A program made the position numbers and the translations under genes. Below, in pieces: positions 24,218-33,057 of a DNA stretch of 64,000 nucleotides. This DNA is from a virus, in the IMG/VR virus record IMGVR_UViG_3300030419_006472, positions 50,209-114,208 of that record; one strand, 5' to 3'. The notes below the pieces were generated by a model that was not told the DNA's origin, ran no database searches, and worked only from the letters and a program-made list of their open reading frames with translations. Numbering within the stretch: position 1 is the first letter of the stretch; every line of letters starts with the position of its first letter.

Positions 24218-25550
24218 TTACTTAGACATAGATTTAGAGTATTTAGAAAAGGTAGTTTTTAAGAACTGTCTAGAAGATGAAATTTATCTAAATTCTATTA
24301 TTGATAATCTTAATTATAAATTTTTTAAGAATAAAGACTTTCAGCAAATAATTAAAATTATTCAAGCACTTTATCGGAAGAATAATAGACGTCCGACTAT
24401 TACTGAATTACAATTATATTTAAATACATCACAACTTAAACAGCATTATGAAGCAAGTAAAAAAATCATTGATGTTTTAGAAGTAGAATTATCTAATGAC
24501 TTATTACTTTCTTACACAGAAAAGTTTTTACAAGAACAAGCTGTATTTAATACTTTTTTAGAAATTGTTGATAATAAAGAAAGAGATGTAAAAAGCATTC
24601 ATGATAAGTTCTCAAAAGCATGTAACATCTCTATTACGACAAATACAGGTCATAATTATTTTAAAGATGTAGAGCAACATATTACCGACCTAACGACACG
24701 GGAAGAAAAAATTAAAACAGGCTGGGATTGGCTTGATACTAGATTAGGAGGAGGATTCCTCGAACAAGGGCGTAGTATGTATATTTTTGCTGGGCCTACT
24801 AACGTTGGAAAATCTATATTCTTGAGTAATATAGCAAGTAACGCTGCAGCAGAAGATAAAAATGTTTTAGTTGTTTCTCTTGAAATGTCAGAAATGATTT
24901 ATTGTAAACGAATTACATCTAAGCTTACTGGGCTACCTATAAATCATTTAGATGATCATGTCGAAGAATTGAGAGATAGAGTAGGTAAATTCAAAATAAC
25001 ACACCCTCGAGGAAATATTATAATTAAAGAATTTGCTCCGAGTTCAATTACACCTCCACAATTAGAAGGTTTTATAAAAAAACTAATAAACAAAAAATTT
25101 AAACCTGATATTATTGTACTTGATTATTTAAACTTAATGGCAAGTACATATGGTAATAATTCGTATGAACGAATAAAAAGTATATCTGAACAAGTAAGAG
25201 CAATGTCATATACTTTTGAATGTCCAATTGTATCTGCAACACAAGTAAATAGAACAGGATACGGTACGGGTAATAATGCCGGTGGACCTGGGTTAGATGC
25301 TATTGGTGAGAGTTATGGTCTAGGAGCTACTGCAGATGCAATAGTTAGTATATGGAGAACAGAAGAGGACGAAGAAGATGATGCTCTTCATATAGGTATT
25401 ATTAAAAATCGATTTGGCTCTAACACAGGTAGTACTCGAGTGTCAATAGACTATAACACTCTTACTCTTACAGAGAATAACGATTTGAATATAAATGAAG
25501 ATGTGAACGCTGCGGAAGATGACGCTGTACAATTCGGAAGAGTGATGTAA
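24198..25550 (+). CDS. 41: replicative DnaB-type helicase, gp41
   Basis: The hexameric 5'-3' replicative helicase. I set the start at ATG 24198 (MLTNESNY), which gives 450 aa and a 20-nt overlap with the gene before; the longer frame would run deep into that gene. Motifs: Walker A AGPTNVGKS (near residue 196), SLEMSE (near 230), Walker B IIVLDYLNLM (near 312), SATQVNRTG (near 349) and the arginine-finger region KNRFGSNTG (near 415). T4 gp41 is 475 aa. Confidence 0.95.
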   Translation: MLTNESNYLDIDLEYLEKVVFKNCLEDEIYLNSIIDNLNYKFFKNKDFQQIIKIIQALYRKNNRRPTITELQLYLNTSQLKQHYEASKKIIDVLEVELSNDLLLSYTEKFLQEQAVFNTFLEIVDNKERDVKSIHDKFSKACNISITTNTGHNYFKDVEQHITDLTTREEKIKTGWDWLDTRLGGGFLEQGRSMYIFAGPTNVGKSIFLSNIASNAAAEDKNVLVVSLEMSEMIYCKRITSKLTGLPINHLDDHVEELRDRVGKFKITHPRGNIIIKEFAPSSITPPQLEGFIKKLINKKFKPDIIVLDYLNLMASTYGNNSYERIKSISEQVRAMSYTFECPIVSATQVNRTGYGTGNNAGGPGLDAIGESYGLGATADAIVSIWRTEEDEEDDALHIGIIKNRFGSNTGSTRVSIDYNTLTLTENNDLNINEDVNAAEDDAVQFGRVM

Positions 25551-25559
25551 ATATATAAA

Positions 25560-25712
25560 ATGTCTGAGGATAACAATAAAGAAAGACCAAAGATATACGA
25601 ACGCAATCCCGATACTAATGTAATACGTTGGAGATATTTAGGAGAACATCCAGAAGATTACGGTTGGCCTCATTATGGTAATATTTTAACAGAAGAAGAA
25701 CTAGATGAATAA
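25560..25712 (+). CDS. small hypothetical protein (50 aa)
   Basis: A 50-aa frame starts MSEDNNKERPK and contains RNPDTNVIRWRYLGEHPED, then a TEEELDE tail. It fits exactly between gene 41 and the DHH gene, ending with an 8-nt overlap with the latter, which supports its reality. The R-N-P-D-T-x-x-I-R-W-R pattern recurs in small phage proteins of unknown function, to my recollection. Confidence 0.65.
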   Translation: MSEDNNKERPKIYERNPDTNVIRWRYLGEHPEDYGWPHYGNILTEEELDE

Positions 25713-26604
25713 TAAGGATGAAATAATTTTTACTGACCTAGATCTAGACGGTTGCTGCAGTTACTTAATTTATACATGGTTTAAACAAACTAAACCAAAA
25801 GCTGTTACTTTAAAAGTTTCTAATATACGTGAAAAATTATTAGGATGGCTCAATTATAATAAAATTGAAGATTATAAGAGAGTGTATTTCTTTGATTTAG
25901 ATACAACAGAAATTAAAGATTTAATAGACAAAAAAAATGTAGTTATTTTTGATCATCATAAATCTCATGAAGATGATTATTCTTTAGCTAAAACATATAT
26001 TGACGTAGATCAAACATCATGCAGTAAACATTTATATCAAATATTAAATCATATATATCCAAATGTAAATCTTACTAAGGAACAGAAAAAATTAATTACA
26101 TTTGCAAATGATTATGATTGTTACGAATTAAAATACCCTGAGAGTAATAAATTAAATTTTTATCTATGGTACAAAAACGGTGATAAGCTGCAAAACTTTA
26201 TTAATGATTTTGAAAATGGTTTCTTCGGATTTACAAACGAACAAAATAAAATAATTAGTTATCATTTTTATAAATTTAAAAAAATGAGGGAAACCATAGA
26301 TTTATTTAAAGCAAAATTATCTATAGGTGGAAAAGAATATAATTTTATTAGTACATTTGCAAATGAATATATTAACGACTTAGGTCAATATATAGTTGAT
26401 ACTTATGATTGCGATGTATGTATGATGATTAATTTAAAAAACAAAAGAGTATATCTCCGAAGAAACAGAAATATAGATTTTAATTTAAGTACTTTTGCTA
26501 AGAAGATATGTGATGGTGGTGGCCATGAATATGCAGCCGGTGGTATGTTAAACGATAATGTGCTTTCTTTGAGCAAGCAATTCGAACCACTAGATACAAA
26601 ATGA
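25705..26604 (+). CDS. DHH-family phosphoesterase
   Basis: The 299-aa protein has DHH motif I as DLDLDGCC (near residue 11), an FDLD strand (near 55), the name-giving FDHHKSH (near 81), a fourth-motif Asp in FANDYDCYE (near 134) and a C-terminal DHHA1 GGGHEYAAGG (near 270). DHH proteins include RecJ, NrnA/oligoribonucleases and cyclic-dinucleotide phosphodiesterases. The size and DHHA1 end fit the NrnA/GdpP-type branch, so short RNA or signal nucleotides are likely substrates. It lies in the replication operon between genes 41 and 32. Confidence 0.85.
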   Translation: MNNKDEIIFTDLDLDGCCSYLIYTWFKQTKPKAVTLKVSNIREKLLGWLNYNKIEDYKRVYFFDLDTTEIKDLIDKKNVVIFDHHKSHEDDYSLAKTYIDVDQTSCSKHLYQILNHIYPNVNLTKEQKKLITFANDYDCYELKYPESNKLNFYLWYKNGDKLQNFINDFENGFFGFTNEQNKIISYHFYKFKKMRETIDLFKAKLSIGGKEYNFISTFANEYINDLGQYIVDTYDCDVCMMINLKNKRVYLRRNRNIDFNLSTFAKKICDGGGHEYAAGGMLNDNVLSLSKQFEPLDTK

Positions 26605-26879
26605 CAGACAGTCCGTATACAATTTTAGAACGAAAAGATATTGTACATATTTTCTTGACATTATGTAGTTTTGTTTCAATTTGCGAGAACCGAAAAATTA
26701 ATCTCGCCAATGTATTTTTATTAGTTCTTAAAGAAGAAAAGTATAGAGAATTATTTAAAAAGTCGTTATTATTAGATAGTAATTTTGAATTAGTTAAATT
26801 ATTTTTACAACATGATCCTTATTTATATAAAAGTAAATATATAACTAAATATCTCAAAAAAAATTCTATTGATTTATGA
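26601..26879 (+). CDS. small protein in gp33 position (candidate late-transcription coactivator)
   Basis: The 92-aa, helical, Leu/Lys-rich protein has no motif I can assign. Its place is suggestive: in T4 the transcription order is 33-59-32, and here a 92-aa gene is followed by a gp59-like gene and gene 32, each with 4-nt overlaps. gp33 (112 aa in T4) bridges gp55-polymerase to the sliding clamp. gp55 and gp45 homologues are present, so a coactivator is expected. This is a synteny call only. Confidence 0.4.
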   Translation: MTDSPYTILERKDIVHIFLTLCSFVSICENRKINLANVFLLVLKEEKYRELFKKSLLLDSNFELVKLFLQHDPYLYKSKYITKYLKKNSIDL

Positions 26880-27517
26880 GCGAATTATCAGTTTTTGAAA
26901 AAAATATATATAATCTTTATCTGAAGACTTCTAGAAATAAAAAAGGATTCACACCAAGAAAAGATTTTCAAAAACTAGACGATACAAAATACGTTCTATT
27001 AAAAAAAATATCACGTACTTTAAAAAATAAAAACATAGATCCAGATATATTTTTTAATGCACCATATAAATTATATTCAGAAAAATATGTGCCTTTAGAT
27101 TTCTACAGTTCATTTAATGCTATTTCTACATATAAAAAATACGTAACAGAATTAGAATTAACAGAACCTGATCACGAATTTAATATTGTTAAATTAAGAG
27201 ATAGCTTTAAATTTATTTACGATACCTGTGTCAAGAATAATCTTACAACTTGTAATGAATACCTACAGGTAGAATCAGGTATGTATCCAAATTTTATTTT
27301 AGATTTAAAAAACAGAGACATCAGTTATTATAGTTTATTAGCGCTTAACGTATCAGAGAAAAATATTAAGCTAGAAAAAAATATAGTTGAATTTGTATGC
27401 AGTAGTTTTTATAATACTTTAAGTAGTTTGAGATCGAAATATACATTTTCGAAAAAAATCAAACCATTGGGAATAAAATTAACGAAAACCATTAACGAAA
27501 TATTAAAAAGAAAATGA
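26876..27517 (+). CDS. 59: gp59-like helicase loader
   Basis: gp59 loads the gp41 helicase on forked, gp32-coated DNA. The 213-aa basic all-helical protein matches T4 gp59 (217 aa) in length and position directly before gene 32. Local similarity is seen at the start (YNLYLKT against YKLYLMI) and in PNFILDLKNRDISYYSLLAL (near residue 145), which parallels the YIFKLLQSNIISFETFILLD stretch of T4. It overlaps both neighbours by 4 nt. Confidence 0.6.
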   Translation: MSELSVFEKNIYNLYLKTSRNKKGFTPRKDFQKLDDTKYVLLKKISRTLKNKNIDPDIFFNAPYKLYSEKYVPLDFYSSFNAISTYKKYVTELELTEPDHEFNIVKLRDSFKFIYDTCVKNNLTTCNEYLQVESGMYPNFILDLKNRDISYYSLLALNVSEKNIKLEKNIVEFVCSSFYNTLSSLRSKYTFSKKIKPLGIKLTKTINEILKRK

Positions 27518-28383
27518 CAACGAAAAATATGTTTGAATCGATTAGAGGAGCAATGGCTCAAGACACGCAAAAGACATCTACTGGTAATATTATGCGATTG
27601 AAACCAGGTAATACATATGTATTGCGTCTTGTACCGTTTGTAAAAGACCCTAGTAAGACGTTTTTTCATTATTACTCACACGGTTGGGTGAGTGAAATGA
27701 CTGGGCAATTTCAGAGTGCAATTAGTCCACAAACGTGGGGAGAAAGAGATCCTATTGCAGAAGCACGATATAGAATCTCACGCACTGGTTCTGAAGAAGA
27801 GAAGGATAAGGCAAAAGCTTTAAACCGTAAAGAGAACTGGCTTGTAAATGTTTATGTAGTAAAGGATCCTGATAACCCAGAGAATGAAGGTAAGGTGAAG
27901 ATTCTTAGGTTCGGTCGTCAATTACATAAGATTGTAATGGAAGCTATGGAAGGAGAAGATGCTGATGAATTTGGTGAAAAGATTTTTGACCTATCAAAGG
28001 AAGGTTGTAACTTTAGAGTTAAAGTTGAAGAGCAGGGAGGATATCCGACATACGTAAGTTCTCGATTTGCTTCACCTTCTCAAATCTCAGGAGTAACAGG
28101 TGATACTATTAAAGATATCTACGAACAGACATTTGACCTAGAAAATGTTTTTCCTGTTAAGAGTTATGACGAACTGCAAACAATGCTTAATGAGCATTAT
28201 CATGGTGTTACAGAAGACCCTGGTCAAGAGACTGCTGCAGTACCATCCGCGGTCTCTTCAGATGACGACGATGATGATGATTTGAATTTTGATGATTTAG
28301 ATGCTACTACATCAAAAGACGATTCTAAATCAGCTGCTATTGATGATGATAAAGTCAAAGAACTACTTGATACTTTAGATTAA
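27514..28383 (+). CDS. 32: single-stranded DNA-binding protein gp32
   Basis: gp32 coats ssDNA and organises the replisome. In 289 aa it has the basic N-terminal domain, the core start LRLVPFVKDP and FFHYYSHGW (near residues 33-52), and an Asp-rich C-terminal tail (DDDDDDDLNFDDLD, near 247) of the kind that binds partner proteins. T4 gp32 is 301 aa. The T4 zinc site was not identifiable in this sequence. It follows the gp59-like gene with a 4-nt overlap. Confidence 0.92.
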   Translation: MTTKNMFESIRGAMAQDTQKTSTGNIMRLKPGNTYVLRLVPFVKDPSKTFFHYYSHGWVSEMTGQFQSAISPQTWGERDPIAEARYRISRTGSEEEKDKAKALNRKENWLVNVYVVKDPDNPENEGKVKILRFGRQLHKIVMEAMEGEDADEFGEKIFDLSKEGCNFRVKVEEQGGYPTYVSSRFASPSQISGVTGDTIKDIYEQTFDLENVFPVKSYDELQTMLNEHYHGVTEDPGQETAAVPSAVSSDDDDDDDLNFDDLDATTSKDDSKSAAIDDDKVKELLDTLD

Positions 28384-28384
28384 A

Positions 28385-28807
28385 ATGGAAGACGAAGTTG
28401 CACTAAAAATGTTCATTCATCAAATGAATGATCAAGCTAAGGACCTGAACAAGAATATTGTTCAAAAAAGCGCTACAATGCAGGATATTCCTGTAGAAAA
28501 AGGAATATATAAAAAGAAGAAGAATAAGGTGAATGCTCAGCAATTAGCTGCACAGCAACAAATGCTTATTCAACAGCAACAGCAATTAGCTGCACAGCAA
28601 CAAGTCGTTCCTCAACAAGTTATCCCTCAACAACAAGTGACTGGAGATCCCGCTCTGTTAAACAATTTAATAGAGCGGGTGTCTTCCGTTGAGAAACAAC
28701 TTACAAAATTCCTGACTCTAATTGAACGGAGACTTGCAAAAAACGCAAAAGAAATTAATATACGAATCAAATTGAACGAAGATAATGATTCTACCAATAA
28801 AGAATAA
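28385..28807 (+). CDS. glutamine-rich coiled-coil protein (140 aa)
   Basis: Unknown protein. Residues 50-85 are a Q-rich stretch (QQLAAQQQ repeated twice) encoded by a 24-nt direct repeat, followed by a heptad-like segment NNLIERVSSVEKQLTKFLTLIERR that should form a coiled coil. It lies between gp32 and the clamp and overlaps the clamp gene by 23 nt, so it may be a replisome accessory, but nothing in the sequence proves this. An 8-bp perfect hairpin lies in its coding region. Confidence 0.6.
   Translation: MEDEVALKMFIHQMNDQAKDLNKNIVQKSATMQDIPVEKGIYKKKKNKVNAQQLAAQQQMLIQQQQQLAAQQQVVPQQVIPQQQVTGDPALLNNLIERVSSVEKQLTKFLTLIERRLAKNAKEINIRIKLNEDNDSTNKE
28538..28603 (+). repeat. 24-bp direct repeat within Q-rich gene
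   Basis: Two identical 24-bp copies, 28538-28561 and 28580-28603, encode the repeated QQLAAQQQ segment. The copies are separated by 18 nt of similar Gln codons. Confidence 0.85.
28649..28679 (+). other. intragenic RNA/DNA hairpin
   Basis: CCCGCTCT (28649-28656) pairs perfectly with AGAGCGGG (28672-28679) across a 15-nt AT-rich loop. No T-run follows, so it is not a standard terminator. It is a GC-rich island in very AT-rich surroundings, about 105 nt before the clamp gene start. Confidence 0.6.
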
Positions 28808-29516
28808 AGATAATTTTATTCAAAATTTTCTTAATCCAGTCTCGCGATTAGACTCATCTGTAACACTAGATATAAACGACAATATATCTACTATAGTACA
28901 TAATAATTCTAATATTTTTCTTAAAGCAGAATATAAAATTAACTGGGTAGAGCAACCTGATCAAAATAATATATGTTTACCAGATACAGTTAAGCTAATT
29001 AAAATTTTATCATGTTTAGATGAAGATAATATTGATCTAGAAATACAGACTAATTGTATAAAATATAATAGTAGTTCTAATCGATTTACATATCATTTAT
29101 TTGATAGTAGCATAGCTAAAAACGGTGTATTTAATTTTGATAAAATTGATGACATTACATTTAGTACTAATTTTAAACTGACAAAAGAAAAGAACAGCGC
29201 AATATTAAAAGCACTACCATTCGTTACCGAATCAAGTAAACTATATCTTAAAACTGAAAACACAAATGTGTACGCCGAACTGTCAGATAAAAAACTACAA
29301 AACGTTGACAGTTATACTACAATACTCGCCGAAGAGTATGAAGGAGATAAATTAGATTATGAATTAATTTTAGATATAGAGCTATTTAGACTAATATCCA
29401 TATTGAGCTTTTCCGAAGCAACGATATATATAAATAACGAGTATAAAATGCTTATGATTAAACTTCAATTAGAAGGCAGTAATCTTACATTTGTCAGTAC
29501 TAGTTATAAAAATTAA
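28785..29516 (+). CDS. 45: sliding clamp gp45
   Basis: The trimeric clamp tethers polymerase and couples replication to late transcription. The 243-aa protein has the repeated beta-alpha layout of the clamp, with LPDTVKLIKILSCL (near residue 65), ILKALPFVTESSKLYL (near 143) and a C-terminal beta segment ending LTFVSTSYKN. T4 gp45 is 228 aa. It starts within the Q-rich gene and abuts the next gene (stop and start share a base). Divergence is high, so the call rests on layout and context. Confidence 0.75.
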   Translation: MILPIKNKDNFIQNFLNPVSRLDSSVTLDINDNISTIVHNNSNIFLKAEYKINWVEQPDQNNICLPDTVKLIKILSCLDEDNIDLEIQTNCIKYNSSSNRFTYHLFDSSIAKNGVFNFDKIDDITFSTNFKLTKEKNSAILKALPFVTESSKLYLKTENTNVYAELSDKKLQNVDSYTTILAEEYEGDKLDYELILDIELFRLISILSFSEATIYINNEYKMLMIKLQLEGSNLTFVSTSYKN

Positions 29517-29830
29517 TGAAAAATAAAGTCACAACTTGTGGTTATTTTATCAAGCGCTTAAGGGATAACGGTTATAAAGTCAATAGGATTTTTTCTGATT
29601 ATACTTCTGAAGACCCGAGACGCTGGACAATAATGATTAATCCAGAAAAAGCAGCCTTATTTATAACGTGTTATGTTAATTATGACTGGACGGGTGACTT
29701 TAAATTCGAATTACATGATGGGGTGTTATTTAAAAATCTTCAATTAAAAACAGATAGTATGGAGGTTATTATGACTAAATTAATCGAAAAAAATATTACG
29801 CCCAATGAAAAAACAAATGCCAAAACCTAA
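29516..29830 (+). CDS. hypothetical protein (104 aa) after the clamp
   Basis: Not recognised. It starts KVTTCGYFIKRLRDNGY and contains DPRRWTIMINPEKAALFITCY, a beta-hairpin-like central part, and a C-terminal helix. It shares a base with the clamp stop and overlaps the next gene by 26 nt. Position would suit a clamp-loader or translational-repressor partner, but no sequence feature supports either. Confidence 0.6.
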   Translation: MKNKVTTCGYFIKRLRDNGYKVNRIFSDYTSEDPRRWTIMINPEKAALFITCYVNYDWTGDFKFELHDGVLFKNLQLKTDSMEVIMTKLIEKNITPNEKTNAKT

Positions 29831-30098
29831 AAATTTTGATAATCTATTAAAATCCAGCATTAACGCAGCCGAGTCTGTTGAATCTATGGAAGAACAAGAT
29901 ATGTCGTTTATTAATGATTATCTTGCCGAGCATCTAAAATCATTTATATTACTCGGATATGACCTTAAAGGAGAAAGTGTAGTAATTGTTTCAGGTAAGA
30001 ACCCTCAAGATTATGACGCTATTGAAACATTATTACGACGAGTAAGTAACATAGACTTTTTTAAAGACATACAAGAACAAACAAATACAAATGAATAA
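29805..30098 (+). CDS. hypothetical protein (97 aa)
   Basis: The N-terminal 45 residues are charged, followed by an FINDYLAEHLKSFILLGYDL helix-strand unit and SVVIVSGKNPQDYDAIETLLRR, which looks like a small alpha/beta domain. No family is recognised. It overlaps the genes on both sides (26 and 8 nt). Confidence 0.6.
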   Translation: MKKQMPKPKNFDNLLKSSINAAESVESMEEQDMSFINDYLAEHLKSFILLGYDLKGESVVIVSGKNPQDYDAIETLLRRVSNIDFFKDIQEQTNTNE

Positions 30099-30999
30099 AA
30101 TAATTGTCTTAGGTAACGGTTATATTGGTAAGAAGGCTTATAAGCATTTTGAAGAGAACTTAGAAGGTATATACGATGTAGTTCGCTTGTCGAACTATCC
30201 ATATACTTCACCCGAGGAGTTAAAGGAAACATTATTTACTAATTTAATATCCGAGTTCCGAGGATCACAAACCAAATGGATAATTAATTGTGTTGGTTTT
30301 ACTGGTTCTCCAAATGTAGACGCATGCGAAGAACAAAAACAAACATGCTGGGATTTGAACGTAACACTACCTACTATGTTAGCTCAATTCTGTACTCAAC
30401 ATAACGCAAAACTTATTAATGTAAGCTCCGGGTGTATATATGATACATTAGACGTGTTTGACACAGTATCGTTTACTGAAGAAGACGAGCCAAATTTCGG
30501 GTTAACTAACCCTGATAGTAGTTGGTACAGTAAGACAAAACATGCAGCAGAATTATGTTTAAACAACTTTGACAATGTTTATACTCTACGCATAAGAATG
30601 CCTATTTGTAATGATTTTAATTCACAAAAAAACTACTTAAGTAAGATTTTAAAATACAATAACGTCTTAAATGATGTAAACTCTAAAACTGTTATTGAGG
30701 ACTTACTAATCGTAATTAATAAAATAATTAATATCGAAGGCTTACCCGGTGGTGTTTATAATTGTGTAAACCCTGAACCTCTCCAAACGTCTGAAGTTTG
30801 TAGCATTTTAGATGATCATGGTTTGTGGAATCCTCATTGGAAGTTTATTACTTACAATGAATTAAAACAACATATTGTTGCTAATAGATCTAATTGCGTT
30901 TTATCAATAGACAAATTAAAGGCGCATGGGTTAGATATGCCAACGGAGCGAGAATCATTATTTAGAATATTGGGCGAAAAAGAAGCATATGAAACATAA
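30091..30999 (+). CDS. NRS/ER-like bifunctional NDP-4-keto-6-deoxyglucose 3,5-epimerase/4-reductase
   Basis: The 302-aa SDR protein has a Rossmann start IIVLGNGYIGKKA (residue 4), an INCVGFTGSPNVDACE motif (near 68), SSGCIYD (near 111), the catalytic YSKTK (near 150) and a LRIRMPICND segment (near 168). This pattern (TGxPNVDxCE, RxRMPI, then AARSN-like ANRSN) matches, from memory, plant UER1/RHM C-terminal domains and the mimivirus enzyme rather than ordinary RmlD. Such proteins carry out both epimerisation and reduction to NDP-L-rhamnose, which would explain why no RmlC is visible. It precedes rmlB with an 11-nt overlap. Confidence 0.75.
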   Translation: MNKIIVLGNGYIGKKAYKHFEENLEGIYDVVRLSNYPYTSPEELKETLFTNLISEFRGSQTKWIINCVGFTGSPNVDACEEQKQTCWDLNVTLPTMLAQFCTQHNAKLINVSSGCIYDTLDVFDTVSFTEEDEPNFGLTNPDSSWYSKTKHAAELCLNNFDNVYTLRIRMPICNDFNSQKNYLSKILKYNNVLNDVNSKTVIEDLLIVINKIINIEGLPGGVYNCVNPEPLQTSEVCSILDDHGLWNPHWKFITYNELKQHIVANRSNCVLSIDKLKAHGLDMPTERESLFRILGEKEAYET

Positions 31000-31996
31000 A
31001 AACATCCTAGTAACAGGTGGCTTGGGATTTATTGGAAGTCATTTTGTTGAATTACTTTATGATAAATGTACTAATTGTAAGGTAACTATAGTAGATAATT
31101 ATAGTTATTGTGTATCTCAAAAAACCGAAAATCATTTATGGGGCTTATATAAACATACCCCTGGTCATAATAACGAAATAGATATATGGTATTGCCCTAT
31201 TTCAGATTTTAAACTAGACAAACAATATGACTATATTGTAAATTTCGCAGCTGAATCACACGTAGATAATAGTATTAATGACGGGGATGTTTTTATTGAT
31301 AGTAATTATGTAGGTGTGTATGAATTATTAAAACAGTTACCTGACAATACGAGATTTCTCCAAGTAGGTACAGATGAAGTATATGGTAGTTTACAATTTG
31401 ATTCGAACCCTAGTGAAGAGCATGACCTATTAGAACCGTCTTCTATATACTCTGCAACAAAAGCAGGAGCTGATTTATTAGCATTATCTTTTTATAAGAC
31501 ATATAAGAAAGATATTATTGTAACAAGATGTACAAATAATTTTGGTCCTAGGCAATACCCCGAGAAACTTATTCCAGTTATCGCTCAAAAAGCTACTAAT
31601 GACGAACAGATACCGGTATACGGTAAAGGTGATAACATACGTCAATGGATATACGTCAAAGATCATTGCGAAAAAATATATAACGTGTTAAAACTAGGAA
31701 CCTCAGGAACAATATATAACCTTGCTCCCGACTCGGAATATAAATCAGAAATCAATAATATTAATTTAGTTCAAGAAATATTACATATTTTAAAGAAACC
31801 TGAAAGTCTTATTTCATTTGTAGAAGATAGAAAAGGTCATGATCTTAGATACAGCTTAAGTGATTCAATATATAAGGCGATGATAGTTAAAGCAGGTGAC
31901 CAATTAGAATTTTCTGAAACCAAAAAAACATTTGCCGATGATTTGAAATATACTATAATGTGGTATATTAAAAATGAAAAATGGTGGGACAAATAA
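30989..31996 (+). CDS. rmlB: dTDP-glucose 4,6-dehydratase RmlB
   Basis: RmlB converts dTDP-glucose to the 4-keto-6-deoxy sugar. The 335-aa SDR shows TGGLGFIGSH (residue 9), NFAAESHVDNSI (near 84), the catalytic TDEVYG (near 128), YSATK (near 153), NNFGPRQYPEKLIP (near 180) and GHDLRYSL (near 284), all diagnostic. It lies between the epimerase/reductase and the 5' nuclease, overlapping each, within the replication operon; rmlA is 11 kb away at 42760. Confidence 0.92.
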   Translation: MKHKNILVTGGLGFIGSHFVELLYDKCTNCKVTIVDNYSYCVSQKTENHLWGLYKHTPGHNNEIDIWYCPISDFKLDKQYDYIVNFAAESHVDNSINDGDVFIDSNYVGVYELLKQLPDNTRFLQVGTDEVYGSLQFDSNPSEEHDLLEPSSIYSATKAGADLLALSFYKTYKKDIIVTRCTNNFGPRQYPEKLIPVIAQKATNDEQIPVYGKGDNIRQWIYVKDHCEKIYNVLKLGTSGTIYNLAPDSEYKSEINNINLVQEILHILKKPESLISFVEDRKGHDLRYSLSDSIYKAMIVKAGDQLEFSETKKTFADDLKYTIMWYIKNEKWWDK

Positions 31997-32876
31997 TCTC
32001 ATAATTGATGGTAATAATCTCTTATACCGAATATTCTGGACTAATAATTTTAAACTAGATGAAAAAGATAGTCCCGGTCAAGTGTTTTTATTTTTACGAT
32101 CTTTAAAATCTTATGTAGATAAGTTTCAACCGAAACAGATTTATTGTACGTGGGATAAGAAATTAGAATGGCCTTCATCTAATTTTAGAACCGAAGTTAT
32201 TACTGTAGAGTATAAAGCAAATAGAGACGATGACAAATTCAAAGAAGTTCATCAATACTCAGAAAAAATACAAGAAATTATTTCCTTATTAGGGGTACAT
32301 AATATGTTCCCATTAAGAATGGAGGCTGACGATTTAATGTCTTGGTTGTCATCTAGCCTACCTGGTAAAAGTGTTATAGTAACAACTGATAAAGACCTAC
32401 TACAAACAATCTCTGTTGATACAAGAATCTATAGCCCTATAAAAAAGAAAATAGTTACACTACAAAACTTCGAAGAATATACAGGAGTAACTAAAGATCA
32501 ATATTTAAATTACAGAGCAGTAACAGGTGATAAATCTGATAATATACCTGGAATACCTAGATACGGTCTTGCTAGATTTAAAAAATTAGATTTAAATAAA
32601 CTAACAGAAGAACAACAAGTTATTTACGAGAGGAATTTAAAATTAATGGACTTAACTACAGGTTATGATTACTACCCTGATGAAGTACCTGTATATGAAG
32701 AACAATTAAAAAAAAGCAAGAATCACAAAAGTGACTATAAAAAATTTATAGAAGAAGCGAAGAAATTGAATATGTGGTCTATTGTAAGAAACTATTCTTC
32801 ATGGCGCGAATCGTTTAATAATAACGAAAATATAATAAATATTATTAACAAGGCGATTAAAAATGCGAAAAGTTGA
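31974..32876 (+). CDS. rnh: 5'-3' exonuclease/RNase H (FEN-like, T4 rnh)
   Basis: This enzyme removes Okazaki primers. The 300-aa protein has the FEN-family motifs NLIIDGNNLLYR (near residue 8), MEADDLMSWL (near 118), VTTDKDLL (near 139) and the helix-hairpin-helix TGDKSDNIPGI (near 184). T4 RNase H is 305 aa. It overlaps rmlB by 23 nt and the next small gene by 14 nt. Confidence 0.92.
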   Translation: MKNGGTNNLIIDGNNLLYRIFWTNNFKLDEKDSPGQVFLFLRSLKSYVDKFQPKQIYCTWDKKLEWPSSNFRTEVITVEYKANRDDDKFKEVHQYSEKIQEIISLLGVHNMFPLRMEADDLMSWLSSSLPGKSVIVTTDKDLLQTISVDTRIYSPIKKKIVTLQNFEEYTGVTKDQYLNYRAVTGDKSDNIPGIPRYGLARFKKLDLNKLTEEQQVIYERNLKLMDLTTGYDYYPDEVPVYEEQLKKSKNHKSDYKKFIEEAKKLNMWSIVRNYSSWRESFNNNENIINIINKAIKNAKS

Positions 32877-33057
32877 ATATAAAAAAAATCCGAATAACAT
32901 AATGGGCCCAGCAGGTAATACAATTACACCTACGATGAGAGAGGTTAGAATGGGTAATGAAATACGTACGGAAGCGCATTATAACGATCCTCATACTGGT
33001 CAATTTATTACAAAACAAATAGTAGATGTCCGACCAGTAAAAGATGAGCCTAAGTGA
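32863..33057 (+). CDS. small hypothetical protein (64 aa)
   Basis: It starts MRKVEYKKNPNNIMGPAGNT and contains a repeated pattern of short polar beta-like stretches (REVRMGNEIRTE, FITKQIVDVRPVKDEPK). No family known. It overlaps the 5' nuclease and the primase by 14 nt each, so translation appears coupled. Confidence 0.6.
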   Translation: MRKVEYKKNPNNIMGPAGNTITPTMREVRMGNEIRTEAHYNDPHTGQFITKQIVDVRPVKDEPK

